Assembly (NCBI GenBank): GCA_036023115.1
Contig: JAYKKT010000046.1
Location: forward strand, 7,721,001-7,785,000
Reading direction: 5' to 3'
Source of the DNA: Brasenia schreberi
Taxonomy: Eukaryota > Streptophyta > Magnoliopsida > Nymphaeales > Cabombaceae
Length of the DNA stretch: 64,000 bases
Shown: in pieces, positions 24,726 through 37,996 of the stretch
Layout: the number at the start of each line of letters is the position of its first letter
How positions within the stretch are numbered: the stretch's first letter is position 1
The notes under the pieces: model-generated
Databases searched by the model: none
The model's input: only the letters and a program-made list of their open reading frames with translations
Told to the model about the DNA's origin: nothing
Program-made: the position numbers and the translations under genes

Positions 24726-27700
24726 GTGACATGGTACTAAAGTGATGAGTTTTTGAAACTTATAAATAATAAAGTGAAATATAAAGTATCAAGTAAAATT
24801 TCAGTAAACCATATGATATTAATATGAAGTTTTTTGCCATACAAAATGCACATAACGTACCCGTACCCACAAGTTACCATCCCAACATTGTTACATAAAG
24901 TAAATGACCTCATAGTTTAATTAAGTGCTATTTTATGCTTTTTACATCAAGTTCAAATATATATTAGAAGTCATGAATATAAGAACGAAATTCCATGCAT
25001 GTAATAAGGTTTATTTATGTGCATGATGAATGGTTTTGAATTTTCTACGAGAAGGTTAGCAATCTTCAATGCATCTTCTTAAAATTAAATATTAAACGCT
25101 CCACTTGCAATTGAAAATTAAATAGAGATATAAGATAGCCTCTTCTATCAATATAAGAATATACAACTCGAGCAAACAAACACAATTCCAATTTGTTTGC
25201 CAGGTCAAGACAGAAGTTGGCGATTTCAGACTTGCTTTATGTGTCTTGCGTATTCAAACAGTATGCTAATAAATCGTACATAAGATTGGCTTCTTCTTAG
25301 AAAACAAAAGTAAAATGACAGGAGGGAAGTGATGTATAACTGGAATATGCATAAACAAATGATGCAACACTTAGTATTTAAAACTACTTATCAATCGAAA
25401 AAGGAAAAGAAAAATGTAGATTGAACCTTTACTTTAAACCCAATAGTTGGTGACTTTTGGTTTCGTTGAGTAAACTGCAATTGGATTTGAAAGTTGGGTA
25501 TCTGTCAAAATTGGATCTGAACAAGAAATATCAAAGTCCGAATCCGATTAGTGTTTGGATATATACTGTTTGAGATACCCAATTTCAAAACCAGGTCAGA
25601 ATTGCAATTGGATAGTTGATCCATCCAATTAGTTGACATCCCTGATGGGTAATGATATTCATCCACAAATGCAAGCTACACAAGTGTTTGTATTCTTTGG
25701 AAGTGCTCAAAGCAATTGGTGATAGGAATAAAAATCCACAATTTGGTCATAAATGGAGGTCCGAATCGCAATACAGTTGGATCGGGTCATGGTTTATGAA
25801 TGGCAAAGCTTTCCATGCTCAACCCATTTGATAGGTTGGTATCACCATCTATACTTGGAAAGATACGAGCCAACCTTGACCAGGTGCCAGCGAGAACCGA
25901 GCTCGCTTCATCCTGTCCGTCATATGGAAGGCCGAAGAATTGTGTGCACCGGCCCGATTTTGAGCCCGAACCCAGACTGGACTATACTACCTGCCTGTTG
26001 ATGGGCTTACCCAAATCCTCTGGTAGAATACATATAGTATTATATGCCAACAATATAGGGAGGAGATAGTTATCAGGTCATTCTTTAAATGACCGATCCA
26101 TGTTTTTAGATCGATGGTGCATATGAGGGAATTCGATCGCATGCATGGTCTTCTACCGGTAGTTATTAAATTGATGGTGCACAGGAGGGGAGTTCATACG
26201 CACTTGATCATATAGAGAGAGTTATTAGATAGATGGTGCACATATATGAAGGAATTCGCCCGTGCATATAGGTGACTTTTATTTGACCCAGAGCCAATCC
26301 AGGGCCCCTAAACCTGAACCCGAACTCGGATCTTTTGGGTCCCAACAATAATTGCCACCCGTAATATACGATGACCATCTTTAGAAGAAAGAGAAAGCCA
26401 TGTGAATGTATACATGGGGTAAGCATGCTTCTCTACGTGTTTGTGTGTGAATACAGTAGATGAGATTATGTGCAACAAAATTGATCATACGTGTAGATCT
26501 TAACGCGCCCATACTTTATAGCAAAAGCGATTATATGTTTGCATTATGAAGGTTTAAAGCATATTAAAAACTTGAGAATATCATCCCAAAAGCATCATCT
26601 AAAATAAGCTCACAATGAAAGTCATTAGTTGAACGGTCTCCTTTCTCATGCTGTCAAACTTTAGTGTTGTTTCAACTTACTAGATCAACCAGTAAAGCTA
26701 TATATAGGCAAGTATGAACCGGGATCAAGATTGAGTGGCTTAACCCTGCATGTAAATCAACACTGATTTCGTTCCCACATGAAAAGTAGTCAAAGAGGCC
26801 TACTTTTATAATGGGTGCAAGTTGGTGGCTCAGTCGCCAGATGCTGGTAAATGAGCCAAGCCTGTTTGTGGTTCGGTTTGATGAGCGGATTCATCTCTGG
26901 TTCACGGCCTAAGCAGGTGTTTGATTATGAGATTCGGGCTATGAAACTGGAACTACAGTTCCCAGGGATGAGCTAGTAGTAGGCCTCGTAATCACGAGGT
27001 AAAAGACAGAAGCGTACAACCTCACTTTTTACGGTACACTGAGACTAATAATGGTTGATACTGCCCTCCCATTATGTGGTTGAAGTGGGGTAGATGATGT
27101 TGCATACATCTCTCATTTTTCTTCATCGTAAAAACCAACAGGTTTGATTTGATGAACCTTTTCCTTAACTTGATAATACGCGGGAGACACCAAGAAAGAC
27201 TTGGGCTTGGCACGTCTCGAGTTGGAAAATTCGAAGAATTTTTTAGTGAGAGATCGATCAAATTTAAAACAACTAAAAAACAAAAAAAAATCAAAATCAA
27301 GTCGAAGGCGTACCTCAATAAATCAACTAATCTCTCTTCAAATAATTTTTTAATTTTTTTATCTTTCCTCTCTTTCTCTTTTTTATATTTTTTCTTTTCT
27401 TTTTTTGACAGATTTTTATTCATCCTTTTGCTAAAAATAACTGTAAATAGAGTAACAGACTACAAAATGAAGAATGAACGGAGAAACAGGCCAAAATACG
27501 AGAAAAAACAAGATGAAGAGGATTTTTTGAAAATAATTTGATAAATCCTGAAAATAATAAGGAACGTTTTAGAAAATTCCGAAAAATATGTGAATAGTAC
27601 AAAGGACGTGTGCACTGCATCTTCATTCTTCAGAACCGAATTGCATCTTTATTCTTCAGTCTATTACGGCTAAACCAGACCTCCGAAACTGTCGTTTCTC

Positions 27701-27727
27701 TTTAGACAACTATCTCAAACCAATCTA
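24726..27727. other. Intergenic, low-complexity and repeat relics
   Basis: Nothing gene-like. 25460-25650 has the dispersed AACCGG/CCAATTT-type repeat wording; 26110-26275 is a three-copy tandem repeat; 27140-27560 is A- and T-rich and yields Lys-rich frames on plus and minus without homology. 27640-27727 is the immediate upstream flank of the pseudogene. Confidence 0.55.
26110..26275. repeat. Three-copy tandem repeat, about 60 bp unit
   Basis: GATGGTGCA occurs at 26113, 26173 and 26232, each inside a degenerate unit of the form GATNGATGGTGCACATNNGAGG, GAATTCG and AGTTATTA. Confidence 0.75.
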
Positions 27728-28880
27728 TGGTAGCCATGTCTAGCATCCTCTCTCTCCCCATTCAATCTCAAAGACTAAAGTTTCCTCGCACCCTTTCTGA
27801 GCCAACCATCTATCGCATCTCAGAAAGAATCCAAAACAGCAACGATAATAGCTAATATGAAATCCCCACTATCGTTTTCACCTGCTTTGGGTACTCTAAG
27901 CAGTAAACACCAGAACCAGTTCGTCATAGAAAAAGAAAGGGAAGATGAAGACCCCTTGTGTTAGCGAAGCTCTATGAGATATCAGCGGTTGCGTGTGACA
28001 GGACCGAGATGCATGCGAACTTGGCTGAACAAAGGAACAACTGGAACACGCTCTTCCACAACTCCAACTCTCATCCTCGCAGCGACCATCTTGAGTTCTG
28101 CTTCGATCCATTTGTCGTCAACCTTCTTGTTCTCGGCTTCGGCTTTTCTTCTTTGTTTGGTTAACAAGATCCAACCCTCTCAACTTGGTGAAGAGCAGCG
28201 GAACGCCACCAGACTCTTCAGGGATCTGCACATCCACATTGAGAACACGCTTCGACTTCATCCTTCTCTACGTTCAAACCTTGTCAACGAGTGCATCGCC
28301 AGTGTTCTTGCCATCGACAAGGCTTACCCGCTGCCGTTGCTTCCAGGCATGCTAGAAAAGTTTCTGGCTGTCGTCGAGCTTGCCGTCTGGTGGCCTAACA
28401 AGGAAGAAGATAGCTGTGGGATAAGGGTGAAAATTGGTGATGCCAACAATCGATGGAGTAAGAAAACTGAGAATCAGATGGAAAGAGTACTGAAGACGTT
28501 GAAGAAGGACAAAGCAGATTATGTAAGGTTGAGCAAGTTGGTTCTTAGGGTGAACCGAGTTCTTCCATTGGCTGGGCCAGCCTTGTGCGCTCTAGGTGTA
28601 GCGGGCTCGGCTATCGGTGGGCCTGGGTTCGTGGTCGGTGCGGTCTGCGGTGCTACGGCTGCGTTTGTGAATTCAGTGGAGCATGGTGGCTAGGTTGGTA
28701 TGGTGTTTGAGATGTACAGGAACTGTGGGGGGTTCTACAAGATGATAGAAAAGAACATACAGATATAGAGGGCTTTGGATGAGAGAGAATAGGAGATTTT
28801 GTAGATGAGTTGCATTGAGCCTTTCGTCTCTTCAGAACATGAGCGAAAACAGTGAAGAGTTTGCAGGAAAGCTCTTTTGA
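27728..28880 (+). pseudogene. Broken copy of the 'F-box protein At4g22030' family
   Basis: The family, named F-box in databases although its conserved part is a long non-F-box region with hydrophobic stretches, has no firm function. Visible pieces: an N-terminal frame from ATG 27728 ending at a stop near 27854; LAKLYEISAVACDRTEMHAN and LAEQRNNWNTLFHNSN (27959-28067); after a frameshift near 28070, LVNKIQPSQLGEEQRNATRL, DKAYPLPLLPGMLEKF, VELAVWWPNKEED and a Gly/Ala-rich segment ending FVNSVEHGG (to 28690). The TAG at 28691 sits where relatives have Gln, because the next codons still read VGMVFEMYRNCGGFYKMIEK, followed by more stops. At least two frameshifts and three nonsense changes make it a pseudogene, although a 239-codon frame (27974-28693) survives. 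No introns, as in its relatives. Confidence 0.82.
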
Positions 28881-30486
28881 TTGATGGCAGTTGTCAATAG
28901 CGAATCTAGAAATCTTTCATATTCTTACTGTGAACAGAATCTTTTCTCCTTTTCTCTTAATTTGTAAACTTTTTCTTCTTTTAGAACATTATTCCAGAAT
29001 TAAGGATGTTATTTTCTATTAAAAGAATTAAGGGTGTTGATTTCATCTATAGGAAGAATTAAGGATGTTGATTTCATCCATAGGAAGACTGTATCGTACA
29101 GGCCTGCGGTTGTGGGACATGGTGTGTGTGAGAAACACGGGAAAACTCAGTTTTCTTAAAGTTACTGTTCACTAATAAAGTAATTGTCTAAATTAATTGA
29201 TATGGGTACCCACATCACAGTCAAAAGATATTTAAACCTTTAGTGCCGAGTTAGACACTGTAAAAGTAGACATGGTTTTCCCACTGTCAAAATTGTCCGT
29301 GTTGTCCTGGTAATAAAAGCAGAACTGCCAACTTTTCTATGGTTAGACCAGAAAGAAAGAAGCTCGGAGGATTCAAAAGAGAAGAAAACAAATTTTGTAT
29401 GAAATCTCCATTTCTTGACGACTTGAAATACCAAGTACTTGAATGATCATGTCAAAATATCGTGGAGACTTGTAGACATGGCTGGTTCGGGTTTTCCTAA
29501 GAACTAGGAACCAAAATCGAAAGGGAACCAGGCCAGTTCCAGTTTCGGTTTGAGTCCTACATCACCTGAAACTGAAAAAAGAAAGATGTAAAAAAATATA
29601 TGGATTCCATGGTTTGAAACTGTTGATTCCCACTCTGATTCCATGGAAGGTGAAACAGGAATAACACTCTGGTTTGATTTAGTTCCTAGCCCAAAGTGGT
29701 GCGGCTTGATATTAATCAATTAAACGGGCCCATCTTTTTATTTTTTATCTTTAGTCGAGGCAGAGTTTGTTTCATATTTTAAATTAAACAAATAAAATAA
29801 CAGCTATAGTTATCCTAACTATAGATATTCCAAAAGTAGTCATGATCCTCACTAGTTATTATTTGTCTTACATGAAAGAAACTTACCTAGTCTACTTTCG
29901 ATCAAAACTTAATCTTATTTGTAATTTAATTGGTAATCGTTCTTGAATCAAGGGGTTTATCCATAGAAATTTGTATTTGACTTGAATTCATAATTGTTCG
30001 AACTGTGTAATCTCCAATTACAGACATTGGTAACCGACCCAAAGCAATTTGATATGGTCCAAAGATGCTGTCAATGATGAGCATGGAAGAGTGATACTTT
30101 GCGGTTGGAAAAAAGAAAAGGTCACATTAAACAGGCCACATCAAGCAAGATCAGTAGCAAAAAGGTAGATCATAATACAATACATTTTAGTGAAAGCTAC
30201 TTCTGTACTGTAACATTACCGAAACTGTGAAAAGCACCTATGTGAGAGAGAGAGAGTTATTGTTGGGGAATTCACTGAAAAGTATTCAGACGTTAAAATC
30301 GGTCAATCCCAAATACATGAAAAGAAGAATCTGGTAATGGCAGCAATCTCTCACACTCCCAACACATCATGCCCATTTCCGCGTATACATCATACCTTAA
30401 AATCACATGCAGTTGGTAGGCAGTATAGATAAGTGAGGCAAGATTGGCAGCAACAAGTGAGCACGCTCAACTTGTATACACAATTT
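28881..30486. other. Intergenic 3' of chlorophyll synthase
   Basis: Contains AAGAATTAAGG(A/G)TGTTGATTT repeated at 28995-29075, the dispersed AACCGG/GTTTCGG repeat at 29470-29720, and the likely 3' UTR of chlorophyll synthase in the last few hundred bases. No coding frame supported. Confidence 0.55.
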
Positions 30487-33400
30487 CTATGACCAGTGGC
30501 TTGTGGCCAGGGCTGTCACGAAAAGCCCAAGTATGAGAAAAGGTTGGGCACTAGCCTGCACAGAGCACAGCGAGAAACTAAACATAAGCTGATATTATAA
30601 ATTACATTGACCTGATCATATAACTGAACTAACCTGGTATTTGACATCGTACTTTTTTGGGTCCTTTAGGAAGAACTGAAACTGTAGTAAAAATGATGAT
30701 AAGAAAGTTGGTCATTGTTCATTTTTAAACTATAGATATCACATGCTTCAGGTTACTTTTAACAGAAATTGCAACACAATGCTAGGCCTTTCTGTGGTAA
30801 TAAAGGACAGATACTGGCAGCGCCCTTCAATCTAAGATTCTGAAATTTGGCTACCAGGGAAGTCATTGGGGTGAAAAAAAATACTCACTGGACAACCATA
30901 AAAAACAAATTAGGACACATTGACCAAATTCAGAAAGATTTTGGCTACCAGGGAAATCCTTGGGGTGAAAAAAATACTCCCTGGGACAGTCATAAAAAAT
31001 CAAATTAGGACTCATATATGACCAAATTAAAAAACAGCAGCTTTACCTGAAAAATCACTTGCGGAATAATCAAAGCAAGTAAAGCTAGTGCATAATATGG
31101 TTTTCCAGCTCCCAAAAGATAGCCTGCAATAATGAGCAAAAGCCAACATATTACATAAGTATCTATTGTCATTTGTCACTATTTTGTTTGCATTTCTCTG
31201 GCTACAAGGATGTAAATGGGATGATTGAGCTTAGCTTTGGGCGATAGTGAACCAATCCGATTTGGAGTTGTCAGGGTGATACTTCAGATGGAAAAGAGAT
31301 GGATTCAACTTAGCCCAACCAGCCAATCAAATGTACTTTTTAGCATAAACAGTGAGGAGAAATGGTCCATATCTGCATTGCAGTCCAAATCAAATCTATA
31401 AAGGCTGAATCTGGATGAGATTAGACCAGGCCCTTTTTCTTCTAGACTTTGGTTTCTTACTCCTCCATCCTTCTTCATCCAAGAAGTTTTTTAAGATTAC
31501 TTGCAGATGAAGTGCTGAAATTGGTAAACAAACTTTGTTTAAGTTTTCACTGATGTTCGTATTAGCTGATGTCTCAACCTGTTCTGCCTTGTTAAGAAGT
31601 ACTCCCTAAATACGACTTTGATGTTGACAAGGATCACGTCCAAGCTGAGAAATGTTTGTTAGTGGAACATTTTGCAAGGAAGTTTCTTTCCTAGTCCTAG
31701 AATACCTCACACGCTATATGTAAAAATAGCACTATGACGTAGCCGATAATGTCCAAAAAGCCGAACACCAATGATCACACAAGATCTTCTAAAGTCAAAT
31801 CACCAAACACTTAGAGCACAAGCCAAATCGAATAGGCACAATACCAAACAAGTCAAGTGAGCATACAAAAAGCTCTATCTTATTAACTGCACAACATCCT
31901 CTATTTATAAAGGATTTATTATAAATGAGAAAAGTGAGAGAGTGGGAGCAACAACTCCCAACGGCTACACTACTCTTTTTACATCTCCAAGAGATTAGTT
32001 AGTCACCTAAAAACACACAGAAGTAACTAAGTATACCCAGATCCTTCATTTTAAATTTGAGATCTCTTTTGATTTACAATATCCCATTCTAATCGCTTGG
32101 AGTGAAGATTATATCATCTACATGTAGAAGTAGAATCACGATACCTCAATCAGTTATCCTTACAAACAAAGCACACTTAGGTGCTTGTTTAAGTCCATAT
32201 AATGCCTCTTTTAGTTTAAGAGCATAATCACTTTGAGTATTCTGTCCCAAAATAGGAACCATATATATTTTTTCACTAAGATTACCATTCAAAAAGACAT
32301 TTTTAACATCCAATTAATATATGTTCTAGTTTCTAATAGCACAAATAAAAATCAATATGCAAGCAATAGTCATACGAGCAAAAGAACAAAAATTTCCTCA
32401 TAATCAATCACATATTTTTTTGAGTATTCCTTAGCTACCAGTCTTGCTTTGGATCTTTAAATAGATCCATCACTATGTGTTTTGACATTATAGACCCACC
32501 TACAACCAATAATGTTTTTCTTTTGGTTTAGGCACAATGCCCCAAGTACTATTTTTTCTAGACCTTTTCGTTCATCATTCATAGCTTTTCTCCATTCTAA
32601 GTTATTTTTTGCCTGGTCATAATGTTTTGGTTCATTGATATTTAATATAATTCTATATGGTTGGAGCTTAAATGTTTTATAAGACACAAATCTGTGAGAA
32701 GGTTTTATGACTCTTTTGCTTAGGATATTGTCATTTTCTCTATTTCTTTTTACATAATAATATTTAAAAGGTCTTATTTTCTTCTCTAACTTCTTGATCT
32801 ATGGGTTCACACTCTAGTTGGACCATACTTTCCACTTATGTTAACTCATTGTCATCTTAACTTTAAATTCGTGATTTCATCCAAAAACATACAACTATCT
32901 TGGGTGTTTTTTCACTCCAATAAATTTGACAAATCTAAACACATAGAATTTATCTTCTTTGGAGTTGTAACATCTATATCCTTTTTTATCTATACCCTTT
33001 GGTTAAAATAGAGAGGGGTATCAAGTATCCTCTGTGATAAGAAGATACCATTAAAGTTGAAAGGTAAATATTATACATTAACAATTAGACATGCTATGTT
33101 TTAGGTTTTGAGTTTTGGGCAGTTAATCATCAACATATGCAAAAGATGTCCGTAGCAGAAATGAAGATGTTGAGATGGATGAATGGTGGTCACACAAGGA
33201 AAGACTATGTAAGTAAAAAGGTTATTAGAAACCAATTGAGAGTAGCACCAATAGAAGATAAAATGAGGAAAAATCGTTTAAGATAGTTTGAACATATAGA
33301 AAGACGACCAAACAATGCTACATATAGAAAGACGACCAAACAATGCTCCTGTAAGAAGATACGAAAAACTAGATTGTGAAAATGTTAAAAGAAGAAGAGG

Positions 33401-36400
33401 ATGACTACAAAAGTATTGAAAAGAAACTATAAAGAATGATCTAGTTTATATTGAGTTAACTGCTAGCATGACATATGATAGGACTATGTGAAAATAAAGA
33501 ATACATGTAGTCGACTCCGTTTAGTATGGGAAAAGGCTTAGTTGTTGTTATACCATAGCCAAGAAAGACAAATTAAATAACTTTGGGTTCTAACTTTCTA
33601 ATTCTCAAATTCATCTCGTAATTCCCGTATAAACAAGAAGAAATATTGGTTGTTAAGATATTCTTTAAACTCATCCATACTTTGAAGTTTTTCGAATTTG
33701 TCAAAACTCCTAAGATGGTTCCATAGATTGAAAAACTCATTGTGATATTCCCTAATACTTATGAAACCTTGTTTGAGTATTATCATCTTTTCCATCAAAA
33801 TTATTTGAAAAACAAAATTGTTTTGGGAATGAGTTTTTCTAAGGTATTCTCAAGTCTCATAGGATCAAACATCTTAATTCTACTACGGATTTTTTCATCC
33901 ACATTTTGGCCAATAATTCATGTGATTTTGGCATTGTATTTCTTAGTGTTGTCTAACGCGTATCGTATCGGGTATCACTGGGCTCCACGATACGGGCGTA
34001 TCGCCCATATCGTACGATACGGGCGATACGCCCTTTTTTTAAAAAAAAAAATTCAAAAAAAAATTTCAATTTTTTTTTTTAAAGTTTCTGCTTTCTGGCC
34101 ACTCTTCACTTCTCTCTTCTCCCCTCTTCACAAACACCGAATGTGTGAATCTGCTCGAATAACATGATCTTGCTTTCTATGGTATTGAGTCTATTGACTT
34201 TGACTATGGAGCACTATCATATATGCTCGATATTGGTTCTGATTTGGAATCCAATATCTTGAACCTGGTTCGTGGCAAACCTTGTTGAGTATTTACTAAG
34301 TAGGGTTGCACCAATCTGAGCACGGGAAGTGACTCGAGCAGATTCATGGATTCGGGTCGCGGCATGCCCATAAAGTGTCGCATTGACCAACTTTGGTTTC
34401 TTCAATGAGAAATCAAGCTTTGGAGTAGGACTGATAATTAAAAAAAACAATCTTGTTAAATATCACTATGTTCATTATATAGTTATGAGAAAGAAAATAT
34501 CATCTCGTATATGTTAACTCATGATATATTGGTAGATACAAATATGGATTTAAAATATATTTAAAAGATAATTGTTGTGTAGGTAAAAAACCTGATAAAA
34601 AACATAACGTTTTTTTATATATTTAGCAAAACGCCAAGGTGTCGGAGTTCCCCTCTTTTTCCACTTCCCGATTAACCAAAAAAATTTGAAAAAAAAAATT
34701 TTGAAATTTTTTTTTTGAAATTTTTTTTTGGGGCGTATCGCCTGTATCGCACGATACGGTGCGATACGCCCACACCTGCGATACGGGCCCCCGTATCGTA
34801 TCGTGGTGGCCCACGATACGATACGTATCGCACCGTGCGATACGGACAACACTGGTATTTCTCCTACTTTCAATTCTTGTTTGTATTTCTCTTGCGTCTT
34901 AAGAAAGTCATCCTTATCAAGTCATTTTTCTATCCATTTGGGCTCTTTGATTGTACCATTAACATAGTCACAATAGTCTTTAGTGAATTTTGTTCATAGT
35001 AAGTGTTCAACTTGGATAAGAATTGGCAACAACAAACAACAAAATGTTTCACTTTTTTCTTCCATTTTCTCAACAACAAGAAATACGAAGAATATCTTGA
35101 TTTTTTCAAGATGGCCAAACAATGCCCAAATTTGAGAATCTTTCCACAATTGACACGAATCTCAATGCAACTCTAAATGGATTGTTCCAACTTTGATACC
35201 ATGTAAAAATAGCACTACTAGCCAATAATGTTCACAAAGTCAAACACCAATGATCACAACAAATATTCTACAAGTCAAATCACCAAACACTTGGTGCATA
35301 AGCCAAACCAAATAGGCACAATGTCAAACAAGTCAAGTGAGCACACAAAAAGCTCCATCTTATTTATAGAGGATTTATTACAAATGAAAAAAGTGGGAGA
35401 GAGTGGGAGAAGCAGCTCCCAATGGCTACACTACTAGTCGTTGGGGACTCGGCCCAAATTGGCCCATGTCGGTGGACCTGCTGTGCCCTAAAGGATCAAC
35501 TTTCCTATTACAAGTTAACACCATACTTCTGGCAATCAATGCAAGCTAGACAAAGAACAAACCTTTTCTTGTTTCATTTCTGTTATTTTAATATTAGAGA
35601 TTCTTACATGAAGCTGGAAGGATAAAAAAACTAAATGGTATGGCAATATTAAATCTGACATCATGATGCTTTGAATGAATGACGATCCAGAATGCTGAAA
35701 TCAGATGATAAACAAGCATTAGAAATTCCATACCAGCAATAGACAGCTGAGTTATGTCAATTGCACCAACGCATATCCATTTTGCAGTATCAACCCCAAA
35801 AGCAACCGGCAGTGACTTTAGATTTTGAATGGAAACATGACACAGTTAATCCACAAGTTGCTCCAATAGGTGGTAAGCAAAAAATTATATGGAAACACAC
35901 ATATACAAAAGCAACAGATCGCACCTGCAATCCCAATGCCTTGTCTCCTTCAATGCTTTTGAAGTCATTTATGATAGCAATACCAAGCTGTAATACAATG
36001 AAAGACCTAAAATATTGATACCCATATCCACCTCAAAAGAACGTGAATACTTATAAGGAAAGTAAACGTACCCCTGCAATGCTATACAAAAGAGTCAACA
36101 CAATTATGTCAACGGTAAGGGTTCCAAACAAAGCTTGGCCTGCCCACCTATTCATTGAACAATGAACTACAATTTCTGTTAATTATCCATGGTGATGACA
36201 GAAAGCATTGCATCATTATGCATGTTATTAGCATAACTAAGCATTAGTTCAGATAACCTTCAAATTTACAAAATTCCATTACAGAACAAAAATTTATATT
36301 GCTGAATTCCAATGACATACCATGGCAAACTGATGTAGCTTGCACCAAGAGCAAAGTTACCAGTCCATCCATTCTGTTTGAGCTGCAAAAGAAAATAACC

Positions 36401-37953
36401 CGTATAACAGCTGCTGAACTTACGATCGTCTTACCAGCACAAACATAGAAAAGGTAATTAGTTGGCTCATATAAGTCTTTTTGGAGGAAGAGACAAACCT
36501 TCAGAGGTGGAGCAGAGTATATGTATGAGATCAGGGATCCACCCACAGCAAGATAAAATACTATTGGAAAAGTATGCCCAGCCTATAATTAGAAATCAAT
36601 AAGGGTAATGAGGATAATCAATCTGACAAGAGTGAACATACTAAAGGAGCTAGTTTTATACATAACTCACCCACACATCCAATAAGGCACCCAAGCCAAG
36701 GCCTCCTAGAAGAAGCAACCATATCTGAGTAATGACCTACAACGACATCCACAAAAAAAATTAAGAAGCTAAAATATCTAATTCAAGATTCATGTAGGTC
36801 AAGGCAAAAAAAATGGTATACCTAATTAGTCAAACAATAGATTGGCAATCTTAAAAGGCAAGGATACACTGGGCAGTAAAACATGTCAACCTTTAGTTAA
36901 GGAAGTTGGCTTGGGGCTTGTTCTCAAATGAGTTCATTGATTGATCTTAGTGATACAGTTAGGCATCATCCAACAATGTTGTCATTGTAGGTTGATTATT
37001 TTGCGATGGTATCTGGTATGAGGGAAAGACATCTGCTATCTGCATCTAAGAGTGCTAATTGAGACTAATACCTATCAACCATCTTGCTGTCATCAGGTGA
37101 GTGAGCACATGGAAAGGACATAGACGATAATCTGGAATTCTGGACAATCATGAGCTGATTAGGCCTAAAAAAAAGGCTAGGCCAGACAGCAAGAGACAAC
37201 AGTTTCACATATTCCTTCATAGAGCAATCTGTAGAAGGATATATAACCTTTATCACACAAAAATCACAGGTTCAAGCTATTTATACATAGAAAGTAAAAG
37301 ATGCTAGATTCTAAGTCGAAACCTATGCAACTTCTACACCATAAGGAGAATATCTCATTTGATCTAGATAGGCATTTATGCATAGATAAACTACGCATTT
37401 CTACTCCATCAAGAGAACTCTATACTTATAAAGAGAACCCGATATACAGATTGGGTACATTATTCCTAAGTCGCTCCTTGAGTATGTGTACTATCCACAA
37501 AAGTAAAATTTCTTGGCCAACTTGCTGAAACAACTACCCAAAGCCCAAACTAAGCCTTTTCCAATGCTAGGTGAGGCTCACTATAAGAATTCATAGTCGT
37601 CATTGTACTAGATCGTATGTCATATTAGCATTTAACTCCAAAGGCCCAAATCAGTTTCTATTTCTTTTTCCATATCTTTTGCGATTCCTATGCCTCCTAA
37701 AGTGTTCCAATCAAATGTCTCGTACTTTGTGCTGGAGCTCCATCAGTGTGCCTCTCAAAATATTCAAACCACCTTATGTATGTTTCATTTATTTTCTAAT
37801 GGCGGCAAATCAACTTTACCTCGAACAGACTCATTGTAGGTTCAGTCTTTCCTTATACAATCACATATCAACCTCGACATCTTCTTTTCGACCATTGAAT
37901 GTCCAACATTTAACTCCATAATTCATGATGACTTAAATTTTTTCTCTTTAAAT

Positions 37954-37996
<43 letters not shown>

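Larger units (their letters stand above)
31719..35430 (-). mobile_element. Ty1/copia LTR retrotransposon, degenerate, nested in CHLG intron 12
   Basis: Bounded by two LTRs in the same direction (31719-31969 and 35202-35430). Inside the right LTR, on the minus strand, a primer-binding site TGGTATCAAAGTTGG matches the initiator-Met tRNA type; next to the left LTR a purine-rich AAAAAGAGTAG is the polypurine tract. Gag relic at 33798-33598 (QGFISIREYHNEFFNLWNHL). Pol relic at 32690-32095: EWRKAMNDERKGLEK, IGCRWVYNVKTHSDGSI, a FLNG-like stretch, ALYGLKQAPK and HVDDII, the copia reverse transcriptase order. Integrase is not recognisable and RNase H seems lost. Interrupted by a LINE fragment and an hAT-like element. 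Flanking 5-mers CTATA and CTACT match only partly. Not autonomous. Confidence 0.9.

Noticed and set aside
27022..27541. Lys-rich frames on both strands at 27.0-27.5 kb
   Set aside because: A/T low-complexity sequence, no homology, and both strands are open equally.
34550..34967. Frames through the CGATACG-rich ends of the hAT-like element
   Set aside because: Both strands open because of palindromic repeats; no transposase similarity.
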